A stretch of DNA of 64,000 bases from Aptenodytes patagonicus. Lineage: Eukaryota; Chordata; Aves; Sphenisciformes; Spheniscidae. Position 1 is the first letter of the stretch. Each line of letters opens with the position of its first letter. The stretch lies in NCBI RefSeq assembly GCF_965638725.1, contig NC_134952.1, positions 61,606,065 to 61,670,064 on the forward strand, written 5' to 3'. Shown in pieces: positions 53,834 to 64,000 of this stretch. The position numbers were made by a program, and so were the translations under genes. Below the pieces are notes generated by a model. That model saw only the letters and a list, made by a program, of their open reading frames with translations. It was not told where the DNA came from and searched no databases.

Positions 53834-56800
53834 TATAAGAATTTATAATACTCAAATGAATTTATTCATTCAAAGGTGGTTTTAAAACCCATTGAGGCTT
53901 AACTTTCTTTAATCAATATCACACCAAATCTTCTTAGTGTTTTCTGTCATCTATTTTTGGGAGTTAGAAATCCATATCCTGTCACAGTGCAAATAAATAC
54001 ATAACTTATGTCTGCAACCTGTTTTCTACTGTCAAAAAAAAAAAAGCTTATTCCCTACTGTTGAAGTTATCAAGTTGAATGTGCCTTAAAAACCTTAAAA
54101 TTAAGCAGTATAATAAACTAATGTGGTCTTTATATAACATGTTTTCTGAACCCTTTTCTCAACAAATTAGATACCGTCTCTGATCCACCATCACTGGCAG
54201 AGGGTCTATTGGGCTGCATTCCTTTCCTTCTGATCTCTAGTTTGTGAGGTAGTCAGTCCTGCTTCTCAAAAGGAATCTCATGAGTAACACACCATGATGT
54301 GTTGACATTTCTACTGACATGACTTTGCCAGAAAGCATGAATAGGGAAGGAGGATAAATGATGTGGGTGCTTTGGTGTGTTCTTTGGGATCTTTGGAGTT
54401 GAAGCATATGCTGCAATATCTTACAGGATTCCAACCTTCTTGCTTACTAACTGTTACTGGAAGGTATTTGTTTCTCCTGATGTTTGTGGTGCCAGCTTTC
54501 TACCTAGCCAATGTAGCAGAGCCTCTGGCTTGCTGTATTTCTCCTTGCATGCCCTGAACAGTGTCGGGTTAACTGGGTGCTTGTTTTATTACCCTAGTGA
54601 CCTGGTCTATAGATTGCCATGCCCTTAGTAAGGAAACACTAGCTGTAGTCTAGTTAGTCTAAATCACACACAACTCAAGCCAGATTAAGAGGAAATGCAG
54701 TAAGAACTTTTATTTGTAACAGTTGAAATAGGCGACACACTTAGAAACACTCATGCAAGATACAGTCAAAAAATAAAAGGCAAAAATGCTTAATCTATTT
54801 ATACCTAGCTTATATTAGAAAGGTTCTTACCCCATCCTACTGATTTGATCCTCTTCTGACAAGATTTTCTCGTTTGCACATAGCTTACCTTTCAGGTCAC
54901 ATCTATTGGAAAAAGCCTGTTCACGAGCCTCCATCAGTCACCCCTCTGATGAGAGAAAGCTCCAACACACTATGTCTTTGGGAGCATACCTCAGGCCATT
55001 TTCTGATTCTTGAGGAACCTCTTATTTCTTATTCAGTCTTTTCTATGAAGTTTTTCAGACAATGCAGTGTTAGTCATTCATCCCCAAACCTATTTCGTTT
55101 GTGTCTATCGAGATGGGGTGTCATCATTGTTCTTAATTATTTCATTATTAGAGATTGAAAGATATCTTTATTAGTGTATGCATTACCTTATACTTGACTG
55201 GTTAGTCAAAAAGGGAGTAAATCTCTTCACCTCCCTTTGGGACTTAGTTTTCAGAAAAAAATCTCTTCATGGTGAGCTGTATTCTCTACCAATGAGTATA
55301 TTAACTTATTCATTGTTGTGCAGAGCTCTGACTGTCTTTTTCCTGACACTGAGACAGAAGGTTGGTTGTCAGAAGATAGCACAGAGCTGTGTGTTACTGT
55401 GTAAGGATGGGCCCACTGAAGTAGGTGGTGGGATAGAAGACTTGGGGGGCATAAACTGAAGAATTTAAGGACCAAGGGCTAGAGAGAAATAGATCTGTAA
55501 TGCACTTGGCAAATTGCTTTTCTTTTAACTCTTCAGGGTGCAAATATTTCACCCAGATTATCTCATCATGTGTGTTTTAGACTGAGTGTGCGACTGCAGT
55601 CTCTGTGAGGGCCTCTCAGCACTGTTATAGTATTACTAATAAGGAGTCATGTCTGAAGTCATGTCTTGGTCTGAAGAGAGGCCTTTGGCAGAATGCCATG
55701 CTGCTGGAGGGCTTGAGTGAACCGCAGTGGTTTTGCTTATTCATGCAATTGAGTGGGACCCTTTCATTGCAACTTGATTGCATTTAGGCTCAAGAATAAA
55801 GACTTGGATAAAAATACCACACACTGAATGTCTCCTACATCTCCAGGGAGCTTGACCAGCTCAATGGTAGTTGTCGGCATCTGCTTCAGGAAATGCCATG
55901 AGCCTGTTGATCAAGCTGAAAGAACTTTATTCCTTGTGTTCTACCTCAGCTGCAGCAAAACATCAAAAGTTAGGGCCTTAATAGCAGGTTTCCACTTGTT
56001 TCGGTTCATTAACTACTCATTTAGGCTACAGCTATAGGTAGTAACTGCTCAGGGGTACAGAAAGCCTGTCTTCTTGTTTCACATCTTTGTTAGGAGACAC
56101 AGACACGGCAGCCTGGTCTTCCAGGAACTGTGTTTGGAATTCTTGATTGTGATGTTCTTTGTATGGATGCCTATTGTTAAGTTTCTAGTGACTGGAAGGG
56201 ATCATAGAAATCAGTGATGAGGCTGTAGAGACTTTGCAGGTTTCTTTTGCTTTTCTCTCACAAGTACTAATTTTGAGTCCATGCTTTGAAGGGTCAGCAG
56301 TGCAACCACTTCTAACTACATTTAACTACATGGGCTGACAGAGAGGACTGTGGATTATTTACATCTCCTCTGTAGACTGTCAAAGGCAACCCAGACCATA
56401 TAGCTTCTTGCCTTTACTAGAACCTATGGAAGAAATGTAATATTCAGTTCTGTAAAAGGTTGTACTTTTCTGCACTTTTCCTTATACTGAAGCAATAGCT
56501 TTTTTTTTTTCAAAGGCACAAGCTTAGCTCCTCAGTTTTAGAATAGTTACAGTTCTGGATTCTGTTTTCTGGTTCATCATCAAGAGGTTTATGGTTTTTA
56601 GGCTGAATTGTAATATGCTAACTGTGTTCCATGCCAAGCACCATTAAAGCCAATGGGAATGTTCTTAAGAGTACATTAGCATTAAACATTGTTGAGATCT
56701 TCAGTCAGCCCTAAACCCTATGAAGTTGCAGTTCTGCTGTCCCATTTAAGCCATGTAGCCATTCTGCCAGTTTAATTGGTGGCCTGCTCCCAGCTCAAGA

Positions 56801-59800
56801 GAAGGGGGGGTTGCAGAGGCGATATGAGCGTAGTAGGGATAACTGGATTGCATGAAGTAACACAAGCATCCAAGTAAGTTCATTTTTGCTAGTGATGTCT
56901 GTGAGCTAGATTGGGCAAAATCTAGCAAAGATGACGGGGGGAAACAATAGAAAAACTTTGCGGGAAATTTTCATCTTCAATAGCAAATAGAAGAGGTGAA
57001 AACTTTCATTTCCAAGTCTGTGTCTGTGATGAAGTGGGCTACCCCTCCATTTACAAGAATAGCCATTGTCTTCATGTTGCATTGCCTTGATAACAGAGAA
57101 ACATAAACCAGTCACTTGGACATGGGCATCATCCTCCTATTTGGAAAGAAAAGAATAACAGAACAGTGATAGAAACTCTACTGAAATGAAATCCTGGGGA
57201 AAAAAGTACTTTTTTCCTTTTTCCTCTCCATTGTGTGACTGAATTTACTGCAATGTTACTGCAATTTACAGGCAAGAAGACACAGAACAATATGCACTCC
57301 AGCAACCTTGGAACAGTGTGCAGATACCCCTGGGAATTGTTTCTACTGGAGAGGGTTGAGGCAGCAGTAGTTTTCTGGCTTGCTATTTCTGCAAAACTTT
57401 TTTTTTTATAGCTAAGGCTATAAATAGTTGTCAGTTCTCAAATTGAATAATCCTCTCTTCCTCTCCAGGATGAGAAACTGGATCAAGATTTTCAAAGCCA
57501 AAAGCGTACAGCCAGATATCCCTATTAATCATCTGTCTGTAATGTTGCTCAGATTTTGAAGGAATTCTCTTATTGTTCCTGTTTTGTGTCTGATGAAAAG
57601 ACTCACCCAGAGCCTTGCCAGTGGCAGAACCAGAAGCAGGACTTAAGTCTCCTGCATTTCAGCTCAGATCTCTGCCTACTAGATTACATTCTATTGTATA
57701 GCCATATTTAGAAATTAGAATCACTTAATTTTCAAAACAGTTGAGCCATCTGTAAATCCACCTGGTTTGGACACAGTTTACTAAGTGATCACTGCTTTTG
57801 AAAGTTGGGTTGATAAAGAATTACAGGATAAAATATTCAAACCACAGAAGTGACTGAATACCCAAAGGGCTCCCAGGCACATGCACTAAAGCAGATGGCT
57901 TCAGTGACTTTCACGTGTTAGTCAGACCAGTGTTGGTGGTCACTGGTTTGTGTTTCACTTGCATCTTTTGCTGGGATGTGAATGGTGAAAGGTAAGGAGA
58001 CATTATGTCACCTGTACTGCCATTTCTGCTACCAAGGTGGTACTTCACCTACATCTGGGAGGGCTTACAAGGCAGAACATTTCAGTCTTAAAAATGGGTT
58101 TTTAGTCTTTATGTAATTTAAGAGGTTTTTTCAGCATTTTTCCCTATGAATTTACTTCAGAGAAGATAGCTGTGAAAGTGCTGGCTATGGTGATCATAAT
58201 AGAATTAGGTAGAGTTGCATGTGCCAGGGATCAATGGTAATCACTCAGTGTTGGAACAAAGGGGCTTCCAGTTATGAAGGATGCATTGTGTGCATTTTTA
58301 TTTTTTACCTTTTGTAACCAGTCACCCAACCCCTGATAGGGCTGTTAGATTTCAACTTGTCCAGTCCAGAGTATGTCTGTATTTGGGTTCTTTGCCTTCA
58401 TGTATCCTACAACTGATGTTTTCATTAAATTTAGGATGATCACATAGGTACTGACATCCTTCACAGTGGGAAACTTTAAGAGTTGTGTTGATTTGGAAAG
58501 GAGGAGCTTTACTCTGGCATATCAAACAGTCTTTCCTATATGCACTTTTAATGTGGAGCCAGTATTAAAGAAAACCATTCCTCTTCAGTTAGAATAGTCT
58601 GAAAATAGAGGTAACAGTTTTGAAACACCCTTTTTACAGGAAACTTTTTATTATTTTATTTGTGAGAAGGTGAAGCCTCTTGATTTCAGGGAAGAGATTT
58701 TAAATCAACTTTTGGAAAGCTTGTAAAAAGCTATTAGCAAAATATACAGTAGTGTGTATTGTGAATCAGGTTACCTGCACTGTTTTTTTCTCATCAGACT
58801 GCTATTAAGTAAAAAAATTATCTGATGGGAATATATAACACATCAGAATATTGACTCAAATCCTAGCAAATTGAAACAGAAATATTTTAGATTGATGCAC
58901 TTATTATGGAAGTGGTGGTTACTAGCTTAGAAACTGATGTAGAGATTTGTTTGAGCCACATGGATAGAAAATAGCCCAAAAAACACGTTGCTTGCCTTCC
59001 GATTTGCAGGATAGTGTAAAGTGATCCTATGAGATAAAAGTCAGTGGTGAAGTTTCCTTATGCTTAATTGAACCAAGTATATATATTTATGAATGAATTA
59101 ATAAACTATTCCACAAATATCCTAGCTTTCTCTGAGAATTGTTCAGGAAATGAAAAGCACTTACGTAATGTTAAAGGAATGAAAGGAAAATTTCTTAGCA
59201 TTACAGAAGGGAAAATAAAGCTTCACTCTAAAATCCTTAGGAACTAACTATACTAAGAAACTAGATCATTGCAAATGTAAGGTACATGCAAAAGTGTGTT
59301 TTGAGAGCACATCTCAGAACCTCTTAAAAGTATTGTAATGAGTCAGTAATCTAATTTGTAGATGTGGCCAAAAAGAGTTTAGAACTGCGCATGCATGTAT
59401 GTTTGCATTTGTCCAAATGTGGTTTAAACGTCCTTTTTCTCCCTTGATTCTGGATCTGCCTTTTGCTGTGACAGCCAGGTAGAAGAAGCTGAAGAAGGTT
59501 TCTGTAACATCCCTTTTTTGCCAGCAATTCCAGGGAGTGGTATACATGCCAGGAGGGCCAGAGCTATACGGGATGCCTGAACGTGCCTTGTACTCCAGCT
59601 GCAGGGAGTATGTGGGAAGCAGACTACTTCTGTTTCACCAGAAGCACCTCTTACACTGGGGTGCTAGTTATTCTTGGTTAGCACGGGTGGGCAAGTGAGC
59701 CATGTCCATGGAAAATGTAGGCTTTTTTTAGAGATTTAAGGGAGGTATGTTACAGATTTTTTCCAGTTAGTGCAGGGCTGTAATTTTCTTACCTTCTCTG

Positions 59801-60609
59801 CAGTTTATTTGCTTGAGTTGGTGAAAACAGGCTCATGTGGTGGTAAAGTTTTTTGTTTTTTCTAAGGTAGTTGTCCATTTCTTATATTCCAATTAGAATC
59901 TTTTTGGCTATGAACTACTAAAAAGGTCATAGCTTCAGAGTCCAAGTCAAGGAAACTTGGCTGACAACTGCTTATTAATCTTGTAAACCTATTAAACCTC
60001 AACAGCAAAAGAGACACAAAGGTCTAGATTAGAGTTAGGAATTAGGATTTAACAAATTCTCAGTTTCATCTCTTTCCTAGGATGGCAGCCTGTAAAGAGC
60101 TTTTGAAAAGGCTTTACATCTCTGTTGGAACCCTCTGGCATTTTACTGAAGTCATCTTTATTTGTTTTTTAACCCCTATCCCTGATACCAAGGATTTTTC
60201 GCTTGTTTGATATAACACTATGATTTTACTTTCAGGCAACTCCAGCATGCCTTTTATGTGGGTCACATATTCCTCCTCCTCTATATTGGTCTAGGATTTC
60301 CAATTAGTTCCATATTCATTGAGCTCAGTCACTACACAGCCAATCAAAACAGGCGGGCTGCTCAATGTCTTTTCCACTCCAGGAGTAATTTAATCAGGGA
60401 GTGACTGCATTATTTTTTCAGAGTGCCAAGCTGTGCATGCCAGGTGATCTGCAGCGAAGAACAGCATCATTATTAAAAAGGCTTAGGCATTTCATGCCAT
60501 TTTGTGCTACTGCAACTAGTAGTGCAGCTAACGGTACTGTCTTGATGTTTTTTCTAATATGCATGATTCAAATGTAATCAGTTAGAGGAGGTGTAGCAAA
60601 GGGGATGGA

Positions 60610-60616
60610 TGAGTCA
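60610..60616. promoter_or_regulatory. Perfect AP-1 motif in a homeobox-motif-rich patch
   Basis: TGAGTCA lies in a stretch (about 60330-60680) that also has a CCAAT box, several TAAT-core motifs and ATGCATG strings. This could be an enhancer, but single motifs are common by chance. Confidence 0.2.
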
Positions 60617-61473
60617 TGGGACTGTATTTATATTGTATGAGATTGAGTTTCAAAGCTATTGGGTCCTGCGAGATCCTTAATCACTGCCGTATTTGTTCTA
60701 CAGAAGTGCTGGTACTCACAGGGCAGATTAAGTCTATTTCTTTAGTTTCCCTGCGGAGTTCCATCCTAGAGTTAAAAAATCTTTAATGGAAGTTTGATAT
60801 TAGTACATTCCCACAGAAATACTTCAAATTCCATAAAACAGCAAGGGAGAGAATTGGCTGTGAGGGGAAAGTCTTCAGGGAGTCCTTGCATCCATTATAA
60901 TCTTCATCTTGGTTGACTGATGTGCTCTTCTCCAGACAGCCAGAGAGAATAGGTGAGCCTTTGCTGTTACGGGGAACCTTAGGTCCATGAGAATTTCCTT
61001 CCACTGGGAAGAACTAACTGGATGTCCCTTGCTATCGAGGGGAGTCCAAGGGAAGGGTAAGCTCTTTTCCAGAGTTACCAAGGAAAGAGAGAAAGTGGCA
61101 GTGAGACAGATCAGAGTTCTGGTGTGATAAATATCTTATATTGTGCTGATTTCTTGCTGCTGAGCACTATTATTTAGGTGAACATCCGCTTGAGGTGACA
61201 ACTGCATTTTTTCTTTGGAGTCTCTGGGCCAGATTGTGAGCTGGTGGGCATGATTTCATGCTGGTGGAATCGCACTCGGTCAGCTGAGCATCGCCTGCTG
61301 GGAGTGCCACTGCAAAACTGTCCTCCACAGTAAGACTTTCCTGCTGCTTCTTCTAAGAGTTTTGTTTTCACCTTTATTTTGTCTTTAAAAAAAAAAAAAA
61401 ATCCGTGAATTCAAAGAATTAGAACCAAATTGTGTCCACAGTTCGTCTCAGCTGAGTATGTACCACCATTAAG

Positions 61474-61582
61474 GTGATCACCTCCCTCGACCTGCTGGCC
61501 ACACTTCTTTTGATGCAACCCAGGAAGGCCAATCGTACCCTGGGCTGCACCAAAAGAAGCGTGGCCAGCAGGTGGAGGGAGG
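61474..61582. repeat. Inverted repeat (fold-back) at the 5' edge of a CR1 copy
   Basis: The left arm 61481-61524 and the right arm 61539-61582 are reverse complements, with four mismatches in 44 bases and a 14-base spacer. Both arms are the same part of CR1 ORF2 (antisense CTGCTGGCCACACTTCTTTT on the left, sense AAAAGAAGCGTGGCCAGCAG on the right). CR1 homology on the left ends near 61474. Confidence 0.9.
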
Positions 61583-62135
61583 GGATTCTGCCCCTCTGCT
61601 GTGGTGAGACCCCACCTGGAGTACCGCATCCAGCTCTGGAGCCCTCAGCATAAGAAAGACACGGACCTGTTGGAGTGGGTCCAGAAGAGGGCCACGAAAA
61701 TGATCGGGGGATGGAACACCTCTCCTATGAAGAAAGGCTGAGAGAGTTGGGGTTGTTCAGCCTAGAGAAGAGAAGGCTTCGGGGAGACCTTATTGTGGCC
61801 TATCAGTACTTAAAGGGGGCTTATAAAAAAGATGGCGGCAAACTTTTTAGCAAGGCCTGTTGCGACAGGACAAGGGGGAATGGCTTTAAACTAAAGGGGG
61901 GTAGATTTAGACTAGATCTAAGGAAGAAATTTTTTATGCTGAGGGTGGTGAAACACTGGCACAGGTTGCCCAGAGAGGTGATGGATGTCCCATCCCTGGA
62001 AACATTCAAGGTCAGGTTGGACGGGGCTCTGAGCAACCTGATGTAGTTGAAGATGTCCCTGCTCACAGCAGGGGGGTTGGACTAGATGGCCTTTAGAGGT
62101 CCCTTTCAACCCAAACTATTCTATGATTCTATGAT
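61526..62135 (+). mobile_element. CR1 LINE 3' part (ORF2 C-terminus and 3' UTR), 5'-truncated
   Basis: This is a 610-bp CR1 copy in the plus direction. It begins within the late reverse-transcriptase/C-terminal part of ORF2. It shows [52 protein letters not shown] and [16 protein letters not shown], then the stop and 3' UTR. It ends with ATTCTATGATTCTATG repeats at about 62118-62135. The late ORF2 frame is open from about 61675 to 62046, so it is a fairly young copy. Its first bases are mirrored by the antisense arm described above. Confidence 0.95.
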
Positions 62136-64000
62136 TTGTGATAAAACTATCTGATTCTTGAAGAAATCTACCTAAATGACATTTTAACCTTTACAGTGGC
62201 ATGTTAAAACCTTTCATGTTGGTATAGGCCTCTTCAGTTACTTGTTTTCTTGCTGCAACTGTCATGGGCAACTCCAGTCTTGGCACTTTTTTTCCCTCCT
62301 TCGTATTTGAAGTAAATAGGCTTTTTCCTATTAATGCCTATGATAACGTACCCAGTGGGGAGGGAAAACCCCCCACCTTCTGGAGGACTCTGATATTTCA
62401 CATTGAGATTTTTGGAGAAGTAGTATTCAGCATATTAATAGTGATGCTAACTCTTACACTGCTAGGGTTGGATTTGGATTGTCAAGTTCCAGATGTCTTT
62501 TAAGTTCACTGCTTAGTTAAAGTTCCTTGACTGGGTTTCCATAACAGTCAGTGAAGAGAAGAAGCCACAGAGAGTGATTTCATCTTAAGTACATATCCAC
62601 TTCTGATTTCTTTCACCATCTTATCTAAATGCATAATTACAGTGTGCATCATCATTATTGTCTTTGCTACAGTTGGAAATATCAAGAAGCAGACAGTGAA
62701 AATGACTTGCACAGGATCATATTGCCTCCAGGAAGGAGACTTTGCTTGCATAGGCTGGTGCTCTGTCCTATAGCATAATGATCTATATATCTGTCATCTA
62801 CGAATTGATCAGGGCTGCCTTCCAGACCAGTTTACAGACCCTTTTGCCCTGGGAAAGACATTGGAACCTGCACATGGTGACCTAAAAAGTACAGTAGTGT
62901 TTTGGAAAGGCTCTGATGTGCTGCACACTAGTCACCTCAATGCAGTGAGAGAGCTTTTGCTCTTCCTTACGATGTCCTTTTGCATTTACTCATGTGGGGC
63001 TTTTTTCAAGAGAGAGCTTATTTCCAAGTGTGAGGTGCTGTAGTGTAATCTTTGCCTGCTGAATGACACAACTCTTGAGTCATTGCTCCTAAACTTATGG
63101 TATATATTTTCTACTAAACTTCTGGTCTTTTTCATTGAACTGATTTGTATGGTCAGTAGTAGCTCAAGGCAAGCATTTCAGATCTCTTAGGACCGAAGCA
63201 AAAAAACATTGAAGTGTATTTTTGATCTGAAGTGAGAAAAGCAGGCAAGAATTATTCACAACTCTTTACTGATACTTTTTCTATTACATGGGGCAGTTTC
63301 CTTTTAAGTTATGCCTATTTTCTGGCTAAATCTTTAGTTGTTTTCCTCAGCATACTGTGTCTTTTTCTTAATTTTGATCTTTTTTTTTGATCATATTGCA
63401 TCTTGCTGGTGATCCAGATTAAAATGAACCTTTCACTTAGGCTCTTCAGGAGTATGTTTCAAGATAGAGGTGAAGAATTCCCAAATTGCGTTGTTGTTTT
63501 TCAGATCAGAAAGCAGCTAGGACATCAAAACTTATTAGTAGAGAAGCTTTGTTGCAATTCACAGGGGAAAACAGCTGATGTCTCTATGTTGTGATACCTA
63601 AGTCAAAATTAAGGCCTGAGTCTGCATTTGATTCCACATAGGCTGCAGTTAGAATTGGATTTTATCCAGTCTCCCAAGCTAAAACTGACATGACGCTGCT
63701 TTTGCTTTCATGTAGCACAGAGGTCCCAAAATAGCTGTCTTAAAATTAATCCAGACATGGCTCAGGTGATACAGGAGATAACACAGAAGTGGAAAGCTTC
63801 AGTCTTGCCCAGTGCCTAATTCATCTAAGTCTAGGATGCCAAGCTGGGTTGCAATATCACCATTGTGATATGTTGACACCATCGTCAATACTGCACTTTT
63901 TGTTCTCATCTCTTGAATAGTCCTATTTAATGCTCAGAAATGTCAACTTATGCTGAAATCCAATTTTCTGGTAGGTCCCAGTGATTGAAGTTTGACTCCT
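62136..64000. other. Non-coding, no gene recognised
   Basis: From the end of the CR1 copy to the window edge I see only AT-rich unique sequence with short open frames on both strands. No repeat or RNA gene was recognised. Confidence 0.55.

Larger units (their letters stand above)
50061..61473. other. Long non-coding stretch, no gene recognised
   Basis: In 11.4 kb I find no exon of a known gene, RNA gene or transposon copy. Present are a T run (51897-51914), a TAC/TATT-rich patch (53780-53833), a 15-base A run (61387-61401) and a perfect AP-1 site TGAGTCA at 60610-60616. It may be intergenic or the intron of a rightward gene whose coding exons lie outside the window. Confidence 0.5.

Noticed and set aside
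54363-54628. Overlapping 64- and 83-codon hydrophobic frames
   Set aside because: They look membrane-like but lie in two overlapping frames, have no family match and no splice support.

Overview
This is vertebrate nuclear DNA, almost certainly from a bird. It holds CR1 LINE fragments ending in the ATTCTATG-type 3' repeat typical of avian CR1, compact introns, and three genes whose proteins align along their whole length with vertebrate orthologues. I could not determine the species or chromosome.

Layout, left to right. Positions 1-2335 are CR1: a long minus-strand piece (reverse transcriptase, endonuclease and the end of ORF1) joined to a short plus-strand CR1 3' end. Positions 2336-8700 hold no recognisable gene. 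POMK (protein O-mannose kinase) lies on the minus strand at 8978-10574, in two coding exons. HGSNAT (lysosomal heparan-alpha-glucosaminide N-acetyltransferase) starts 385 bp away on the opposite strand and runs from 10960 to 22723 in 17 coding exons (639 codons plus stop). The two genes are head to head across one GC-rich promoter. INTS10 (Integrator complex subunit 10) is on the minus strand, with 17 coding exons from 45328 down to 24133 (710 codons plus stop). It meets HGSNAT tail to tail, and their poly(A) signals are only about 135 bp apart. INTS10 starts in a strong CpG island at 44.7-45.65 kb that carries good NRF1 and YY1 motifs. From 45.7 kb to the right end (18 kb) I find no coding gene, only a small CR1 scrap near 50.0 kb, a CR1 3' end at 61.5-62.1 kb with a fold-back at its 5' edge, simple repeats, and a weak hint of a decayed retroviral gag segment near 47 kb.

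The three genes do not form one pathway. POMK acts on alpha-dystroglycan glycans in the endoplasmic reticulum, HGSNAT degrades heparan sulfate in lysosomes, and INTS10 acts in the nucleus on Pol II transcripts. What links them is layout: one shared bidirectional promoter and one very tight convergent 3' end. All exon boundaries were placed by hand from GT-AG sites, reading phase and remembered vertebrate proteins. Both long genes close exactly in frame.

I see no sign of a previously unknown biological system. The most interesting points are the twin-priming-like CR1 structure, the loss or fusion of the first HGSNAT intron, the POMK-HGSNAT-INTS10 order (which differs from human), the tight convergent 3' ends with a perfect hairpin, and a TATA/CCAAT-type promoter signature pointing rightwards out of the INTS10 CpG island.
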